Made by a program: the position numbers and the translations under genes. Positions 39,770 through 49,076 of a stretch of DNA of 64,000 nt are shown piece by piece. The notes under the pieces were generated by a model. That model was not told where the DNA came from. It worked only from the letters and a program-made list of their open reading frames with translations, and did no database searches. Numbering within the stretch: the stretch's first letter is position 1; each line of letters opens with the position of its first letter. Origin of the DNA: Candidatus Aenigmatarchaeota archaeon (GTDB lineage: Archaea; Aenigmatarchaeota; Aenigmatarchaeia; GW2011-AR5); the NCBI GenBank assembly GCA_016187335.1, contig JACPJW010000002.1, forward strand, positions 1-64,000, written 5' to 3'.

Positions 39770-40075
39770 CTATCTTTTAGCCTGGGCTGGGTTGAAATCA
39801 AATTTCACGCCTTGAATTCTGCCTAAAGTCCTCTGAACTTGGCCTATTTTTCTTTCCGGAAAGACTTTGTCATATGTTACGCCGACAGTCAAGCCTGAAT
39901 AGATTGTTCCTGAAAACTCAGCAGCCAAACTGCTGAGCAGAGTGTCAAGGTCACCCGTTCTTTGTTCCTGTTTTGGTTCTGGGATTCCGGCATAAATTAT
40001 CGTAACCCTGTTCACGCCGGCAAAATAGCCTTCCTGGAATTCAATCCCGAATGTCAGGCTTCTTATTGGTGCCAT
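39770..40075 (-). CDS. Orphan protein (101 aa)
   Basis: A soluble 101-residue protein with alternating strands (SLTFGIEFQEGYFAGVNRVT; SAAEFSG-like AAEFSGTIYSGLTVGVTYDK). No family recognised. Similar in size and style to the orphans inserted in the ribosomal operon. Confidence 0.6.
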   Translation of the reverse strand: MAPIRSLTFGIEFQEGYFAGVNRVTIIYAGIPEPKQEQRTGDLDTLLSSLAAEFSGTIYSGLTVGVTYDKVFPERKIGQVQRTLGRIQGVKFDFNPAQAKR

Positions 40076-40119
40076 AAGAGAACTTATTTCAAAGAAAAAG
40101 CTTTTATTCTTTGTCTTGA

Positions 40120-40353
40120 CTATCCCAGCTTCCTGTCTATGTCGGTCAGAATCTGCGAGACGTCCTCTACGTCGCCGCTTATGTTGGTGACAGCTTCTCC
40201 GACCTCGCTCTCGCTTTTTATCGTTGTTTTCGGCTGGGAAACGCAGCCTGACAGGAAGACCACGGAAATAAGCAGGAAAATTATCAAGACGGAAGCTATT
40301 GTTCTTTTTAGTTTATTGCTGGAAGTTCTGCTGGTTTTTTCTGACGCTGGCAT
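40120..40353 (-). CDS. Small predicted lipoprotein
   Basis: A 77-residue protein with a basic N-terminus, a hydrophobic segment (ASVLIIFLLISVVFLSGC) with lipobox Cys at about residue 37, and a short acidic tail of about 40 residues (EVGEAVTNISGDVEDVSQIL). No family recognised; probably a small membrane-anchored outer protein. Confidence 0.65.
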   Translation of the reverse strand: MPASEKTSRTSSNKLKRTIASVLIIFLLISVVFLSGCVSQPKTTIKSESEVGEAVTNISGDVEDVSQILTDIDRKLG

Positions 40354-40427
40354 TTTTTCACCACATTTTTCATCTTTATTTTACTCAAACTTAACTTTCC
40401 ATTCTATTTTTATTACTCCAAGCCGGC

Positions 40428-43400
40428 TTACGCCGGCTTTGCTTCCGCCCTTCTGCAGTCAGGGCAGAACGAGCATTCGCCGGGGTCGCATATGTTGTTG
40501 CTCAGGCAGCCGGAGCACTGCTCGCCTTGCGGCGGCTGGAATTGCTGTTGCGGTGCCGCCGTTGCTGTTCCGCCCGCTCCGCCTCCGCTTGTCCCGCCCC
40601 TGCAGTCAACCTGGCATGCAGTCGGATTGTTCCGCTCGAAGTCGTCGCAGATGCCGTCGCCGCAAAGGTTGTAGCCTTCCTGCGGCTGCTGTTGAATTGA
40701 TTGCACCTGCTGCACCGGCTGCTGGAATTGTCCTTGTGGCTGCTGGAACTGCTGCGGCTGATTGAATTCGCCGCCTTCAAATTCGCTGAACTCTTCTCTT
40801 CTTCCAAAGCCAGAGCCGCCTCCTTTGCCGCTTGCTAGCTGCTCAAGTCCCTGCTTTGCTTCTGCTGGCAGATACTGCCCTAAATATTGCAGGCATTCTT
40901 TCGCTTCTGAAGGTCCGCGGCCGCAGTAATCCTTGCATTCCTCGCCGCTGCATTTGCCCGGCACGCCTGGCGCATTTTGCCCGCCTGTTCCATACTTCTT
41001 CATCAGTTCAACCATAGGGCCCTCGCAGTAAGGGAATATATCCTTCTCAGGGTTGTTCACGCCGAGTGCGTAATTCTTTATCTTGCACGTCATGTCGTAA
41101 GGCGGCTTGACTCCGGGTATTGCTCCCGCAGGCGGACCCTCTCCTTCCGGCAGCACGGCGTACATAATGCAGGCGTCGCCTTCAAGCCCGCGCACTTCAA
41201 CCTTCGGCCCCTTGCTGCCTTCAGGATAGAATATGAGCTTCTTGCACAGCCGGAATCCCCTGTTGAAGCACTCTCCGTCAGAGCCGCACTCAGTGTCGCT
41301 GGTTGCCGCTACGGCCTCGAAGTTGTCGCCTACCTTGACAGCCTGCGACTCCTTTATGCTGTTGACGTCATCACTGGAGCTCAGCATGAGATACAAGGCA
41401 TCCTTCATCATGACGTCTTTTATATAGCGGATGTCGCCCTTGACTCCGATGAGGTCGTTCTCGCCCGGCGTTCCTTTCTGGACAATGTCCCGCAGCTTTG
41501 TTTTTATCTCGTCAACCTTGCCTTTTGCTGCCGAGAACATGTTTGAAACGCGCCTGTACCGGCCTTCGTCTGCTGATTTCGTCGATTCGTAATAATTCGC
41601 GATATCCTCTGTTTTCTTTGCCAGCCTGTCCAGTTCTATTCTCAGTTCCTCCATCTTGAATGCCATCGAAAGAAGGTCCGATGATTCGGGTATTTTCTCT
41701 ATGGACTCTACATCCGCTTCCCTTATGTCGCCCTTTACAACGCATTGCGAGAGCGACACGCATCCGCTGTTGTCCCTTCGCACAATCATTTCGCCGCCCT
41801 GCTGCCCGCATTTTTCGTAGGCTTCTTTCGGCAGGTCGCGCGAGCACTGCGACGTCTCGCCGCATTTCATCAGGGGGCATCCGCTTTCATCAAAATCTTT
41901 TATGACGGAAAGCCCCTTTTCAAGGCAGCTGCCTTCAATTCTCTGCCTCTGCTCCAGCGGTATTGGCTCGCATCCGCTTTTCGTCGGCTTTGAAGAGCAT
42001 TTGGAAATCCTGCAGCCGCCCTGGGTAGAAAACACAAGGCCGAGACCCAGCTGCTCGCAGCCTTTTCGCGTCGCCTCTACTTCCCTTTCAGTTTCGCTCC
42101 GGCACTTCTTTCCCTGCTCAAGCGGGTTCAGTTCCGGCAGAAGCTGCGGCGAAGATTCGCCGAAAGAGCAGTCAGGAAAGCTGCAGCCGTTGACATCGTT
42201 CCTTATTTGGAATCTTCCTCCTTTTGCTTCGCATGTCTGCTTTGCATCATGCGGTATTGAAAATTCAGGGCACGTGCGCCTTATGTCTTCGCACACGACC
42301 TTCACGAAGCCTGTTTCCTTCTCAACTTCCTGCCTGCATCCCTGCGGTATTCTGTCTTCTGAAACGCGGCACGGCTCGCAGAACCTGCCGCCCCTTGGGT
42401 CTGTCCTGCATGCCGCAAAAGATCCGTCAGGGCATTTTATCCTGTCCGGTTCCGCTCCGACGCAGTCCTGCCGGCAGTTTTGCGAGTTTTCTCCGCCGCT
42501 GCATACGCTGTCGCCGCAGCATGTTGCAGGACCCCTACATCCTCTCTCGTCGAACGAGCCGCTGACTGAATAGCCGCGCTCGCACACAGGCGCGGGATGG
42601 ACAGGACACTCCTGCCTTTGGCAGTCGCTCGGGCACGTTCCTGCATAAGACGGCTGTCCTAAGCAGCCTGGGTCGGCTCCCGGCCCGCATCCTCCCGTCA
42701 CATCCGCTTCTCCTTCTTCGCATATATTGTTTCCGCAGGCGGCTTTCCCTCTGCAGTCATCAGGGCACGTCACGGAACTTTCTGCTGCTTCGCATACGCC
42801 GTTGCCGCACGTGCTTGTCCTGCCCGGGCACCTGTCAACCTTGTTCCATCCGGGCGGCAGGCATGAATTAGAGAATTCCTTGCAGTTGCCTGCTGCATCC
42901 GTCGCGGGCGTTATGACGGTAACGCATGCTTCCGTCTTTCCCAAAGGCGTGCATAAATATCCGGTCACGCAGCCCTTGCTGTCGTATTCCGCTCTCGCGT
43001 AAGCGCCCGAAGAGCATTGTGGTTGCGCAGGCGGCGTTGGGCATGTTGTTGTCTGGTTTTGGGGAGGTTGCGGAGGAGGCGATGGCGGCGGCGCTGTTGT
43101 TTGGTTTTGTTGTGTCGTGGTTGTCTGCTGCTGCTCATGTCCCGTGCATGATGCATCGCAAGGTCTGCAGCCTGAACCGGCGTCGCAAGTCTGCTGGCAC
43201 TTTGCTTCAAATCCGTCGGGGCATACTTTTTTTGTTTCCCCGCAGGAAGTTGCCTGCTCATTATATTTACATTGCCCTGTGGAAGATTCGCATGTTCCCG
43301 GAGAATATGTGATATAGCTGTTGCCCCTGCACGAAGCGGCAGGCGGGCTGTTGCACGAAACGCCGGCGCACGGGTCCGGCGGCGGTGCCTGTTGCTGTCC

Positions 43401-43475
43401 CGACGTGTCATTTTGCGCGAAAACGACTGAGAGGAACAAAGAAGCAACTAACGCAATTACGAACGCCTTGCGCAT
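40428..43475 (-). CDS. Very large Cys-rich secreted protein (1015 aa)
   Basis: A signal peptide (RKAFVIALVASLFLSVVFAQ) is followed by many cysteine-rich modules: CGNGVCEAAESSVTCPDDC, CGDSVCSGGENSQNCRQDC, CGDGICDDFERN and several Kazal-like or follistatin-like stretches (CPDGSFAACRTDPRGGRFC). A helical region at about 600-700 carries charged repeats, then Pro/Gln-rich linkers. C-G-x-G-x-C-E modules are found in many archaeal surface proteins and may bind calcium or stabilise the envelope by disulfides. The function is unknown. Confidence 0.85.
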   Translation of the reverse strand: MRKAFVIALVASLFLSVVFAQNDTSGQQQAPPPDPCAGVSCNSPPAASCRGNSYITYSPGTCESSTGQCKYNEQATSCGETKKVCPDGFEAKCQQTCDAGSGCRPCDASCTGHEQQQTTTTQQNQTTAPPPSPPPQPPQNQTTTCPTPPAQPQCSSGAYARAEYDSKGCVTGYLCTPLGKTEACVTVITPATDAAGNCKEFSNSCLPPGWNKVDRCPGRTSTCGNGVCEAAESSVTCPDDCRGKAACGNNICEEGEADVTGGCGPGADPGCLGQPSYAGTCPSDCQRQECPVHPAPVCERGYSVSGSFDERGCRGPATCCGDSVCSGGENSQNCRQDCVGAEPDRIKCPDGSFAACRTDPRGGRFCEPCRVSEDRIPQGCRQEVEKETGFVKVVCEDIRRTCPEFSIPHDAKQTCEAKGGRFQIRNDVNGCSFPDCSFGESSPQLLPELNPLEQGKKCRSETEREVEATRKGCEQLGLGLVFSTQGGCRISKCSSKPTKSGCEPIPLEQRQRIEGSCLEKGLSVIKDFDESGCPLMKCGETSQCSRDLPKEAYEKCGQQGGEMIVRRDNSGCVSLSQCVVKGDIREADVESIEKIPESSDLLSMAFKMEELRIELDRLAKKTEDIANYYESTKSADEGRYRRVSNMFSAAKGKVDEIKTKLRDIVQKGTPGENDLIGVKGDIRYIKDVMMKDALYLMLSSSDDVNSIKESQAVKVGDNFEAVAATSDTECGSDGECFNRGFRLCKKLIFYPEGSKGPKVEVRGLEGDACIMYAVLPEGEGPPAGAIPGVKPPYDMTCKIKNYALGVNNPEKDIFPYCEGPMVELMKKYGTGGQNAPGVPGKCSGEECKDYCGRGPSEAKECLQYLGQYLPAEAKQGLEQLASGKGGGSGFGRREEFSEFEGGEFNQPQQFQQPQGQFQQPVQQVQSIQQQPQEGYNLCGDGICDDFERNNPTACQVDCRGGTSGGGAGGTATAAPQQQFQPPQGEQCSGCLSNNICDPGECSFCPDCRRAEAKPA

Positions 43476-43805
43476 TTTAAAACTTGGTTTTGGTTCATAT
43501 ATAAGCGTTTTATGTAGGGTAAAAAAGAATCAAGGCAAAAACGAAACAAAAAAATCCGGAACCGCTTCAATTTCCTGAAAACCGATTTTGACGAATAAGG
43601 AGCTTCTGAAAAACTCAAGGGGACGTTGCGCTTTCGCCTTCGACTCACCATCACTTAACAGGCATTAGACAAAATATTTTTATACTCGTTTTATATATTG
43701 CACGGTCGTCGGACGCAAAGTATTATCTACAAGGGCTTGAATTTTTAACAAATTAGATGGATGAACCGATTGAAACATTTTATATTTATCTAGGCTACTT
43801 TAATT
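43476..43805. other. Intergenic region, AT-rich, no gene seen
   Basis: A 330-base spacer with no convincing frame. It holds the promoter of the Cys-rich protein at its left side (GAACCAAAACC..TTTTAAAATG area) and a TTTTATATTTATC box near 43778-43790 about 20 bases before the rightward gene. Confidence 0.5.
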
Positions 43806-44648
43806 ATGGGAATTTTCGACAGATTCAAAAAGTCTATTATTTCAAAAGAAGATGTTATAGAAAATTTTATTTATTTAAAAGAAGATCCGACCCAACAAAT
43901 ACAATATGAAATTAAAAACGGAATTATACATTTTCGAAATCTAAATGTCACCAATGTTCTAGGAGTTGATTTGCGAATTAATAAGACTTGGTATAGACTT
44001 TGCAACTGGGAGGGATTTCATATTTATGTCATGGGATTGGTTGGGGGTTGGAATGCAATAGAAGGCATGATACAGCTTAGTGATTCTTTGAAAAAAGGAA
44101 ATATACCAGATATGATAAAAAATGCTGATGAAAAAACATTAAAAGAAATTAAAAACTATAAACCACCAGAAAATTTTGTTACTATTAAAGATAAAATTGA
44201 GAAAATGAGTAAATCGGAAATAAAAAAGATAAAGAAAGTCAAGGAAATTATAGGAAGCGAGAAATTAATTCTTTCGCATACAGTAGATCAACTAAGTTTT
44301 ATAATTAATCTTATCAAGAAGGACAAAAAAATACAAACAACTAAAAATAAGCCTGTTGCTGAAATAGAAAGTTTTATCTACAAAAAACCTGTATTTTCCA
44401 TGGATACAGATGAAATGGAACTAAAATTAGTTAGATTTTTCATATTACAAGATAAAATTACCCCAGAACACGCAAAACTAATTCTACCAGTCGTCAAAGA
44501 TTTTCTTGATGGAATAATGAATCAACCAGGAGTTCTAATACCAAAAGAAACAATTGAATTGGAAATAAAATACTTCAAAAACTATATCAAAATTTTAAAA
44601 AAATCAATAAAAGATAATTCAACAATAGAACCTCTGCTCTTGAAATGA
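43806..44648 (+). CDS. AT-rich protein of unknown function (280 aa)
   Basis: A soluble 280-residue protein. The N-terminal part (GIFDRFKKSIISKEDVIENF; NGIIHFRNLNVTNVLGVDL) looks alpha/beta. The remainder is Lys/Glu/Ile-rich and helical (KDKIEKMSKSEIKKIKKVKE). Base use is strongly AT-rich compared with the neighbours, so recent transfer is likely. TTTTATATTTATC sits about 20 bases upstream. No family recognised. Confidence 0.75.
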   Translation: MGIFDRFKKSIISKEDVIENFIYLKEDPTQQIQYEIKNGIIHFRNLNVTNVLGVDLRINKTWYRLCNWEGFHIYVMGLVGGWNAIEGMIQLSDSLKKGNIPDMIKNADEKTLKEIKNYKPPENFVTIKDKIEKMSKSEIKKIKKVKEIIGSEKLILSHTVDQLSFIINLIKKDKKIQTTKNKPVAEIESFIYKKPVFSMDTDEMELKLVRFFILQDKITPEHAKLILPVVKDFLDGIMNQPGVLIPKETIELEIKYFKNYIKILKKSIKDNSTIEPLLLK

Positions 44649-44819
44649 AATAGGGAACTTAGGTCCCCCATAACCCTCCTTGTGTGCGACTCGCTTCCAC
44701 TGCGGGTTCCTATGAAATTTGTGAAGAACCCACAGTATTCCCGCTAGGCGAATAACTACGGAATTTGCCCTCCGTCATACGCCTTAAAATCAATCTAAGT
44801 TAATGAAGGTCTCCAGAGG
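44649..44819. other. Spacer with two strong inverted repeats
   Basis: ACTGcGGGTTC at about 44699-44709 pairs with GAACCCacAGT at about 44726-44736. A nested GGCG..ACGGA/TCCGT..CGCC structure follows at about 44747-44785. The pieces suggest a structured RNA or a termination region between the convergent genes. No class identified. Confidence 0.4.
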
Positions 44820-46982
44820 CTAAGCTCTCGCCGGCAGCTCGACCCTGCTGATTTCTTCCATGCTGTCAAGATTGTTCGCCTTCACGAATTTGTCTGATAT
44901 CGTGTAAAGCGCATTGCCTATGTACAATGACCTTCTCACCTGATGGCGCGGGTAATAATACTCGCCGTCTTTTTCCTTTTCGTCGTGCGTTACCTTTCCT
45001 TTCAGCACAAAGCCTTTCTCAAGCGTCACGTCAAATACATAGGCGCCCTGCCACGAATATTCATAAGGCTTCTCTGCCAGAAGCGCGGGGATAACAAGCA
45101 GGTTCTTTGCCCTGCTGAACAGGAACGCCTTGTGGTCTCTCAGGGCTTCGGAATCCGTCCCCCTTTCGCCTATTTCGAATTTCGCCAGCTCTTTCGGGTT
45201 TGAAACATCGCTTACGTCGAACAGCGATATTTTCAGCCCCTTGAATACAGCCCTCTTCTCATCTTCTGTTGCCCTGCCCACTCCAATGATATGGTTCTCA
45301 TCGTAAGGGTGCAGGTAATCGGACACGCCGGGAATCTTAAGCTCGCCCAGCGCTCGCGGGTTCGCGGGATCCTTCAGGTCTATCACGAAAAGCGGGTCTG
45401 TCCTGACAAAAGTCACAAGATAAGCGCGGTCGCCCATGAAGCGCGCTGAAAATATCCTTTCGCCCGGCGCAAGGTCTTCTACCCTGCCTGCAATTTTCAT
45501 GTCGCTGTCAAGGACGTAAACATTGTTCAGGGTTGAAGACCGCGGCCTTTGCGGCGGTGGCTGCGAAGGAGGTGAAGACGCTGAAGTCTCAACTGTCACC
45601 ACCGGTACCGCGGGTTTTTCTATAGCTCCAGATGCCTGCGCAATTCTTGATCCGGCATTCACATCAGCTGCTGCAATTTCGACTGAGGCACCGCCAAAGC
45701 CAGGGTTTGTCGTCGTTGCTATCCTGAAATAGCCTTTGTATTCGTCCATCGAGAACTGGTTCAGCGGCTGTCCTGGGACTTCTCCGTTGGTTTTGTATTC
45801 TATCTTCCCGCCGCTTATCGCTATTTTATGTACTACACTCTTGTCCATTTCTTTTGCAATTTCCCCCTGTATTTCCGCATATTTTTCCTCCATTCTCTTC
45901 ATGATACGCGCGGCTTCCTCGGGGTTCAGTGACTCAAGCCACTCGCGCAGCGTTTTTTCGGTTTCGGATATTTTTTGGTAGTAAGGCTTTTCCGAATTTC
46001 TTATTTCCCTTATCCTGCCGGCAGTTTCATCAGGCACCCTAGGGATTATCACATCGTCGATAAGCCGCTCAATTGCATAGGAATCTTTCACGTGTTTCTG
46101 GTAAACCATGTATATGTTGCTATCAGAAACGTAGAGCGTGCCCGAGCGTCCTAAAAGGAAAACCTTGTTTTCCTCGTTTTTTGAATCGTCTCTAACGTTA
46201 AACGAAGCTATGTTCGTGAACTGGTACGACCTGTCGGGGAAGTCAAAATAGTGGATATCGGGAAAGTCTTTTCCGCCAGATGAGAACGGCAGCACTACTT
46301 CGTCGCCGTTATAGAATGCCGGCGCTGTTATTATGGCATAAACATAATCGCCTATCATGCGCGAGCTGAAGTAGGTCCCGTTGAAATTAAGGTTTCTTTT
46401 AAGGACGGGGCTCGATTTGTCCGAAACGTCATAAACATGCAGGAACGTGGCCGCGAAATAAGGCCTGGCAATAACAGGGGATTCTTTTCTTCCGAACACG
46501 ACAAGCTTATCTCCGTTTATGTAAATTTCCTGGACGTTGCTGTCTGTAAAGTTTACGTAAGAAAGGAGCTTCGCGCTTTCCGGCGGGTAAGCATCTATAA
46601 TCGCAATGCCGTTTTCAGCGGCTGCGTAAATGTATTTCCCGTCGCTTTTTACAATATCCGCTTCGTCAACGCCGGCAACCTGGATGTTTGTCGTGGAGTA
46701 ATCATCTGAGCGCTGCGTTGTTTCCGCTTTCATTTCTGATCCGGCTGCTGCCATAACAGCTTCCGTTGAAACAAACCCGTATTCTTCTGCATTGGCCTTG
46801 AGGAAATTTTTCAGCTCTTCCGGAGATGAGAACTTCTTTAATTCTGACTGCGAAGTGCCTTGTTTTGCTACTGCGAATAAAACAACCGCTGCTGCCAAAA
46901 AAGCAATCAAAGCAAGGTAAACCAGCGACTGTGACTCTCCTTTGTGCCTATGAACTCTTCTGTTGTAATTTTCTCCGGACAT
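44820..46982 (-). CDS. Membrane-anchored beta-propeller protein
   Basis: A 720-residue surface protein of the archaeal secreted beta-propeller group. An N-terminal membrane helix is at about residues 20-40 (LVYLALIAFLAAAVVLFAVA). The family's opening motif is at about 95-120 (STTNIQVAGVDEADIVKSDG), followed by repeated blades (YIYAAAENGIAIIDAYPPES; RVEDLAPGERIFSARFMGDR; LVTFVRTDPLFVIDLKDPAN). A helical insert of about 100 residues and a Pro/Ser linker interrupt it. The regulator immediately upstream is a frequent partner. Ligand unknown. Confidence 0.88.
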   Translation of the reverse strand: MSGENYNRRVHRHKGESQSLVYLALIAFLAAAVVLFAVAKQGTSQSELKKFSSPEELKNFLKANAEEYGFVSTEAVMAAAGSEMKAETTQRSDDYSTTNIQVAGVDEADIVKSDGKYIYAAAENGIAIIDAYPPESAKLLSYVNFTDSNVQEIYINGDKLVVFGRKESPVIARPYFAATFLHVYDVSDKSSPVLKRNLNFNGTYFSSRMIGDYVYAIITAPAFYNGDEVVLPFSSGGKDFPDIHYFDFPDRSYQFTNIASFNVRDDSKNEENKVFLLGRSGTLYVSDSNIYMVYQKHVKDSYAIERLIDDVIIPRVPDETAGRIREIRNSEKPYYQKISETEKTLREWLESLNPEEAARIMKRMEEKYAEIQGEIAKEMDKSVVHKIAISGGKIEYKTNGEVPGQPLNQFSMDEYKGYFRIATTTNPGFGGASVEIAAADVNAGSRIAQASGAIEKPAVPVVTVETSASSPPSQPPPQRPRSSTLNNVYVLDSDMKIAGRVEDLAPGERIFSARFMGDRAYLVTFVRTDPLFVIDLKDPANPRALGELKIPGVSDYLHPYDENHIIGVGRATEDEKRAVFKGLKISLFDVSDVSNPKELAKFEIGERGTDSEALRDHKAFLFSRAKNLLVIPALLAEKPYEYSWQGAYVFDVTLEKGFVLKGKVTHDEKEKDGEYYYPRHQVRRSLYIGNALYTISDKFVKANNLDSMEEISRVELPARA

Positions 46983-47008
46983 GAATACATTAATGAGCTC
47001 TATTTTAT

Positions 47009-47557
47009 TTATATTGTCTGATTTGTTAGGGTCTTTGCCCTAAGATTTCTGATTGCCACATACGTTATGCCGGTTATGCCGATAAAAGTGAGAACCAGAC
47101 CTAGGATGGCATCAGGATTCATTGGTTCAGGCGCAGGAGGCTCGGCAGGCGCGGATTGCTCCGCGGGCGAGACTTTTTGCGCAGCGGTGGCCGATTCCTG
47201 CGCACCGGTAACCGCGTCCATTGCCATGAAAACGTCCTGCGATGATGTGTAAAGATACGTTCCTGCAGCGGCTATGAGGAAGAACATGGAAAACATCACA
47301 GCCCAGGAATAATTCGGCTTCAGCAAGCTTTCGCCCTTTTGTGTCAGCTTGTAGTAAACCCATTTATTCCCTTCCTGCCTGTAAACTAAACCGGATTTTT
47401 CCAAGACTCCCAGATGCTCTGCTACCGTCGTGACGTGCTTGTCAAGTATCTTCGAAAGCTCAGAAGCCGTGTAAGGCCTTCTGGCTATGTGCTTTATGAT
47501 TTCCTGCCTTGTCGATGTATTCAGAGCTTTCAGCGTTACAGAGTCCATTATTTCCAT
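47009..47557 (-). CDS. Membrane-bound ArsR-like regulator
   Basis: A 182-residue protein. The N-terminal winged helix TSTRQEIIKHIARRPYTASE and LSKILDKHVTTVAEHLGVLE is of the ArsR type. Two membrane segments follow (MFSMFFLIAAAGTYLYTSS and ILGLVLTFIGITGITYVAI) separated by a Pro/Ala/Glu-rich loop. It lies 26 bases before the beta-propeller gene and probably controls it. ATG 47548 is an alternative start. Confidence 0.85.
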   Translation of the reverse strand: MEIMDSVTLKALNTSTRQEIIKHIARRPYTASELSKILDKHVTTVAEHLGVLEKSGLVYRQEGNKWVYYKLTQKGESLLKPNYSWAVMFSMFFLIAAAGTYLYTSSQDVFMAMDAVTGAQESATAAQKVSPAEQSAPAEPPAPEPMNPDAILGLVLTFIGITGITYVAIRNLRAKTLTNQTI

Positions 47558-47642
47558 AATAGAAATCTTCAGGTGATAGTTATTAAATGTTACGTTTTGT
47601 TAGGGTGGTAAAAAATTTATCCTTTGCGCAACAGTTATATTC

Positions 47643-48341
47643 ATGCCCCAATTCTCTTTGGTGGTTCTGGAAAGCAGAAAGGAAGCAGCAGACACCATGG
47701 CGATAAAGTTTGAAAAGCCGCAGATAGATTACAAGCCCGGCCAGTACATGCTTTACGAGCTGCCTGTGCAGGACCCGGAAGGCCCGACGCGTTCCTTCTC
47801 GCTTGCCTCGTCGCCCACCGAAAGCTTCCTGATGCTTACAACAAAACTTACAGGAAGCGTATTCAAGAGCAAGCTGGCGCAGATGAAAAAAGGCGACACC
47901 ATAAATGCAAGCGGACCTTCAGGACGCTTTGTTCTGCAGGACTCGCCAAAACATCTTTTCATCGCCGGCGGCATCGGGATAACGCCGTTCCGCTCCATGA
48001 TAAAGTACGCTGTTGACACAGAACTGCAAGAAAAGATAACGCTGCTTTATTCAAACAAAGTTCCGGAGGAGATAGCTTTTTTCGATGAGCTTGATAAATG
48101 GCAGAATCAGAACAGATTCTTGCGCGTTGTCCACACGATAACTAAGCCCGAGGAAAGCGAGGAGCAATGGAACGGACGAGTTGGCAGGATTGATGCCGCA
48201 CTGATAAAAGAGCATCTGGACGCTGAAACTATTGTTTACGTATGCGGACCGCCGGGGATGGTTGACGCCATGGTTGCCGTGCTCAAGGACATAGGCGTGC
48301 CTGAGAAAAGAATCAAGGCCGAAAGATTTGAGGGGTACTGA
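47643..48341 (+). CDS. FNR-type flavin oxidoreductase
   Basis: A 232-residue ferredoxin-reductase-like module. TRSFSLASSP binds FAD, GGIGITPFRSM binds NAD(P), and YVCGPPGMVDAM is the C-terminal signature. There is no iron-sulfur domain of its own, so a partner protein must carry the electrons. An AAATTTATCC box about 25 bases ahead of ATG 47643 suggests a leaderless transcript. Confidence 0.9.
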   Translation: MPQFSLVVLESRKEAADTMAIKFEKPQIDYKPGQYMLYELPVQDPEGPTRSFSLASSPTESFLMLTTKLTGSVFKSKLAQMKKGDTINASGPSGRFVLQDSPKHLFIAGGIGITPFRSMIKYAVDTELQEKITLLYSNKVPEEIAFFDELDKWQNQNRFLRVVHTITKPEESEEQWNGRVGRIDAALIKEHLDAETIVYVCGPPGMVDAMVAVLKDIGVPEKRIKAERFEGY

Positions 48342-48390
48342 TATAATTTTAAAAGGCTTCATGCTTCGGATATTGTAAAGTGATTATAAC

Positions 48391-48582
48391 TTGCACTGGT
48401 TAAAACCTGGTTATGAACTTAGGGAGGGAGATTGGGCAATTACTAGAGATGGTCATGTACTGGTTGTTGAAAGATTCGTCATTACCCCGAAAAGAGGAAC
48501 GGTAGAATGCACCATTTACCCGAAAAACGAACTTCCTTACTGGCCTGATGAAATCGCTGTTTATATAAGGGTACGCGGCTGA
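48391..48582 (+). CDS. Orphan protein (63 aa), TTG start
   Basis: The frame begins at TTG 48391, eight bases after GTGATT; no ATG lies upstream in frame. The 63 residues (YELREGDWAITRDGHVLVVE; GTVECTIYPKNELPYWPDEI) look like a small beta-barrel. Directly downstream of the FNR gene. No family recognised. Confidence 0.6.
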   Translation: MHWLKPGYELREGDWAITRDGHVLVVERFVITPKRGTVECTIYPKNELPYWPDEIAVYIRVRG

Positions 48583-48625
48583 CGAATCATTTAATAATCA
48601 ATCATTCATAATAGAATTGATAATC

Positions 48626-48844
48626 ATGTTCGGCTTCTTGGAAAAGATAAAGCGCTTGTTCAGGAAAAAGGAAGAGCCTCAGCAGCCGCAGCAACCTGTC
48701 GAGATAAAAGAAGTGAAAGAACCTCAAAAGGAGCAACAAAAACAGAGGAAAGACCCCGACCGCCCGGAAAAGAACTGCCCCCACTGCGGCGCGCCGAATG
48801 ACACCTTCGTGCATGTCTGCTGGCTCTGCAAGAAGGATATATGA
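48626..48844 (+). CDS. Zinc-ribbon protein with charged linker (72 aa)
   Basis: ATG 48626 opens a 72-residue frame: an amphipathic start (FGFLEKIKRLFRKKEEP), a Gln/Lys/Glu-rich linker, then a zinc ribbon CPHCGAPNDTFVHVCWLCKK. The motif resembles the double-zinc-ribbon adaptors of archaeal membrane proteins. Function unknown. Confidence 0.7.
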   Translation: MFGFLEKIKRLFRKKEEPQQPQQPVEIKEVKEPQKEQQKQRKDPDRPEKNCPHCGAPNDTFVHVCWLCKKDI

Positions 48845-48850
48845 CACAAA

Positions 48851-48943
48851 TTATTTCTGCGCGGCTTTTTCCTCAACCAAGACGGCGTTTAATACCACGT
48901 TCTGCTCGGAACTGGCAGCATCTTTCTGACAAGCATTTATCAT
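48851..48943 (-). pseudogene. Possible remnant of an S8e-like gene end
   Basis: A 30-codon frame ends in NVVLNAVLVEEKAAQK, close to the end of the intact S8e gene (GVVNAVIVEEKDSQKG). The DNA is also similar there. No S8e-like sequence is visible further upstream. It may be a decayed duplicate, or a chance small frame. Confidence 0.3.
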
Positions 48944-49076
48944 TTAACGCTTTTATTTGTAGGCGTTGATGGGTCGTTGATATGCCGTTGATATTGTATT
49001 TATTGAGAGCGGTAGAAAATATTCTGAATCTAACACACTGCGATATTTTTATAAACATTACGCTACAGCTCTTATC

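Noticed and set aside
43457-43654. 65-codon minus frame upstream of the Cys-rich protein
   Set aside because: Overlaps the start of that gene in another frame and has no start signal.
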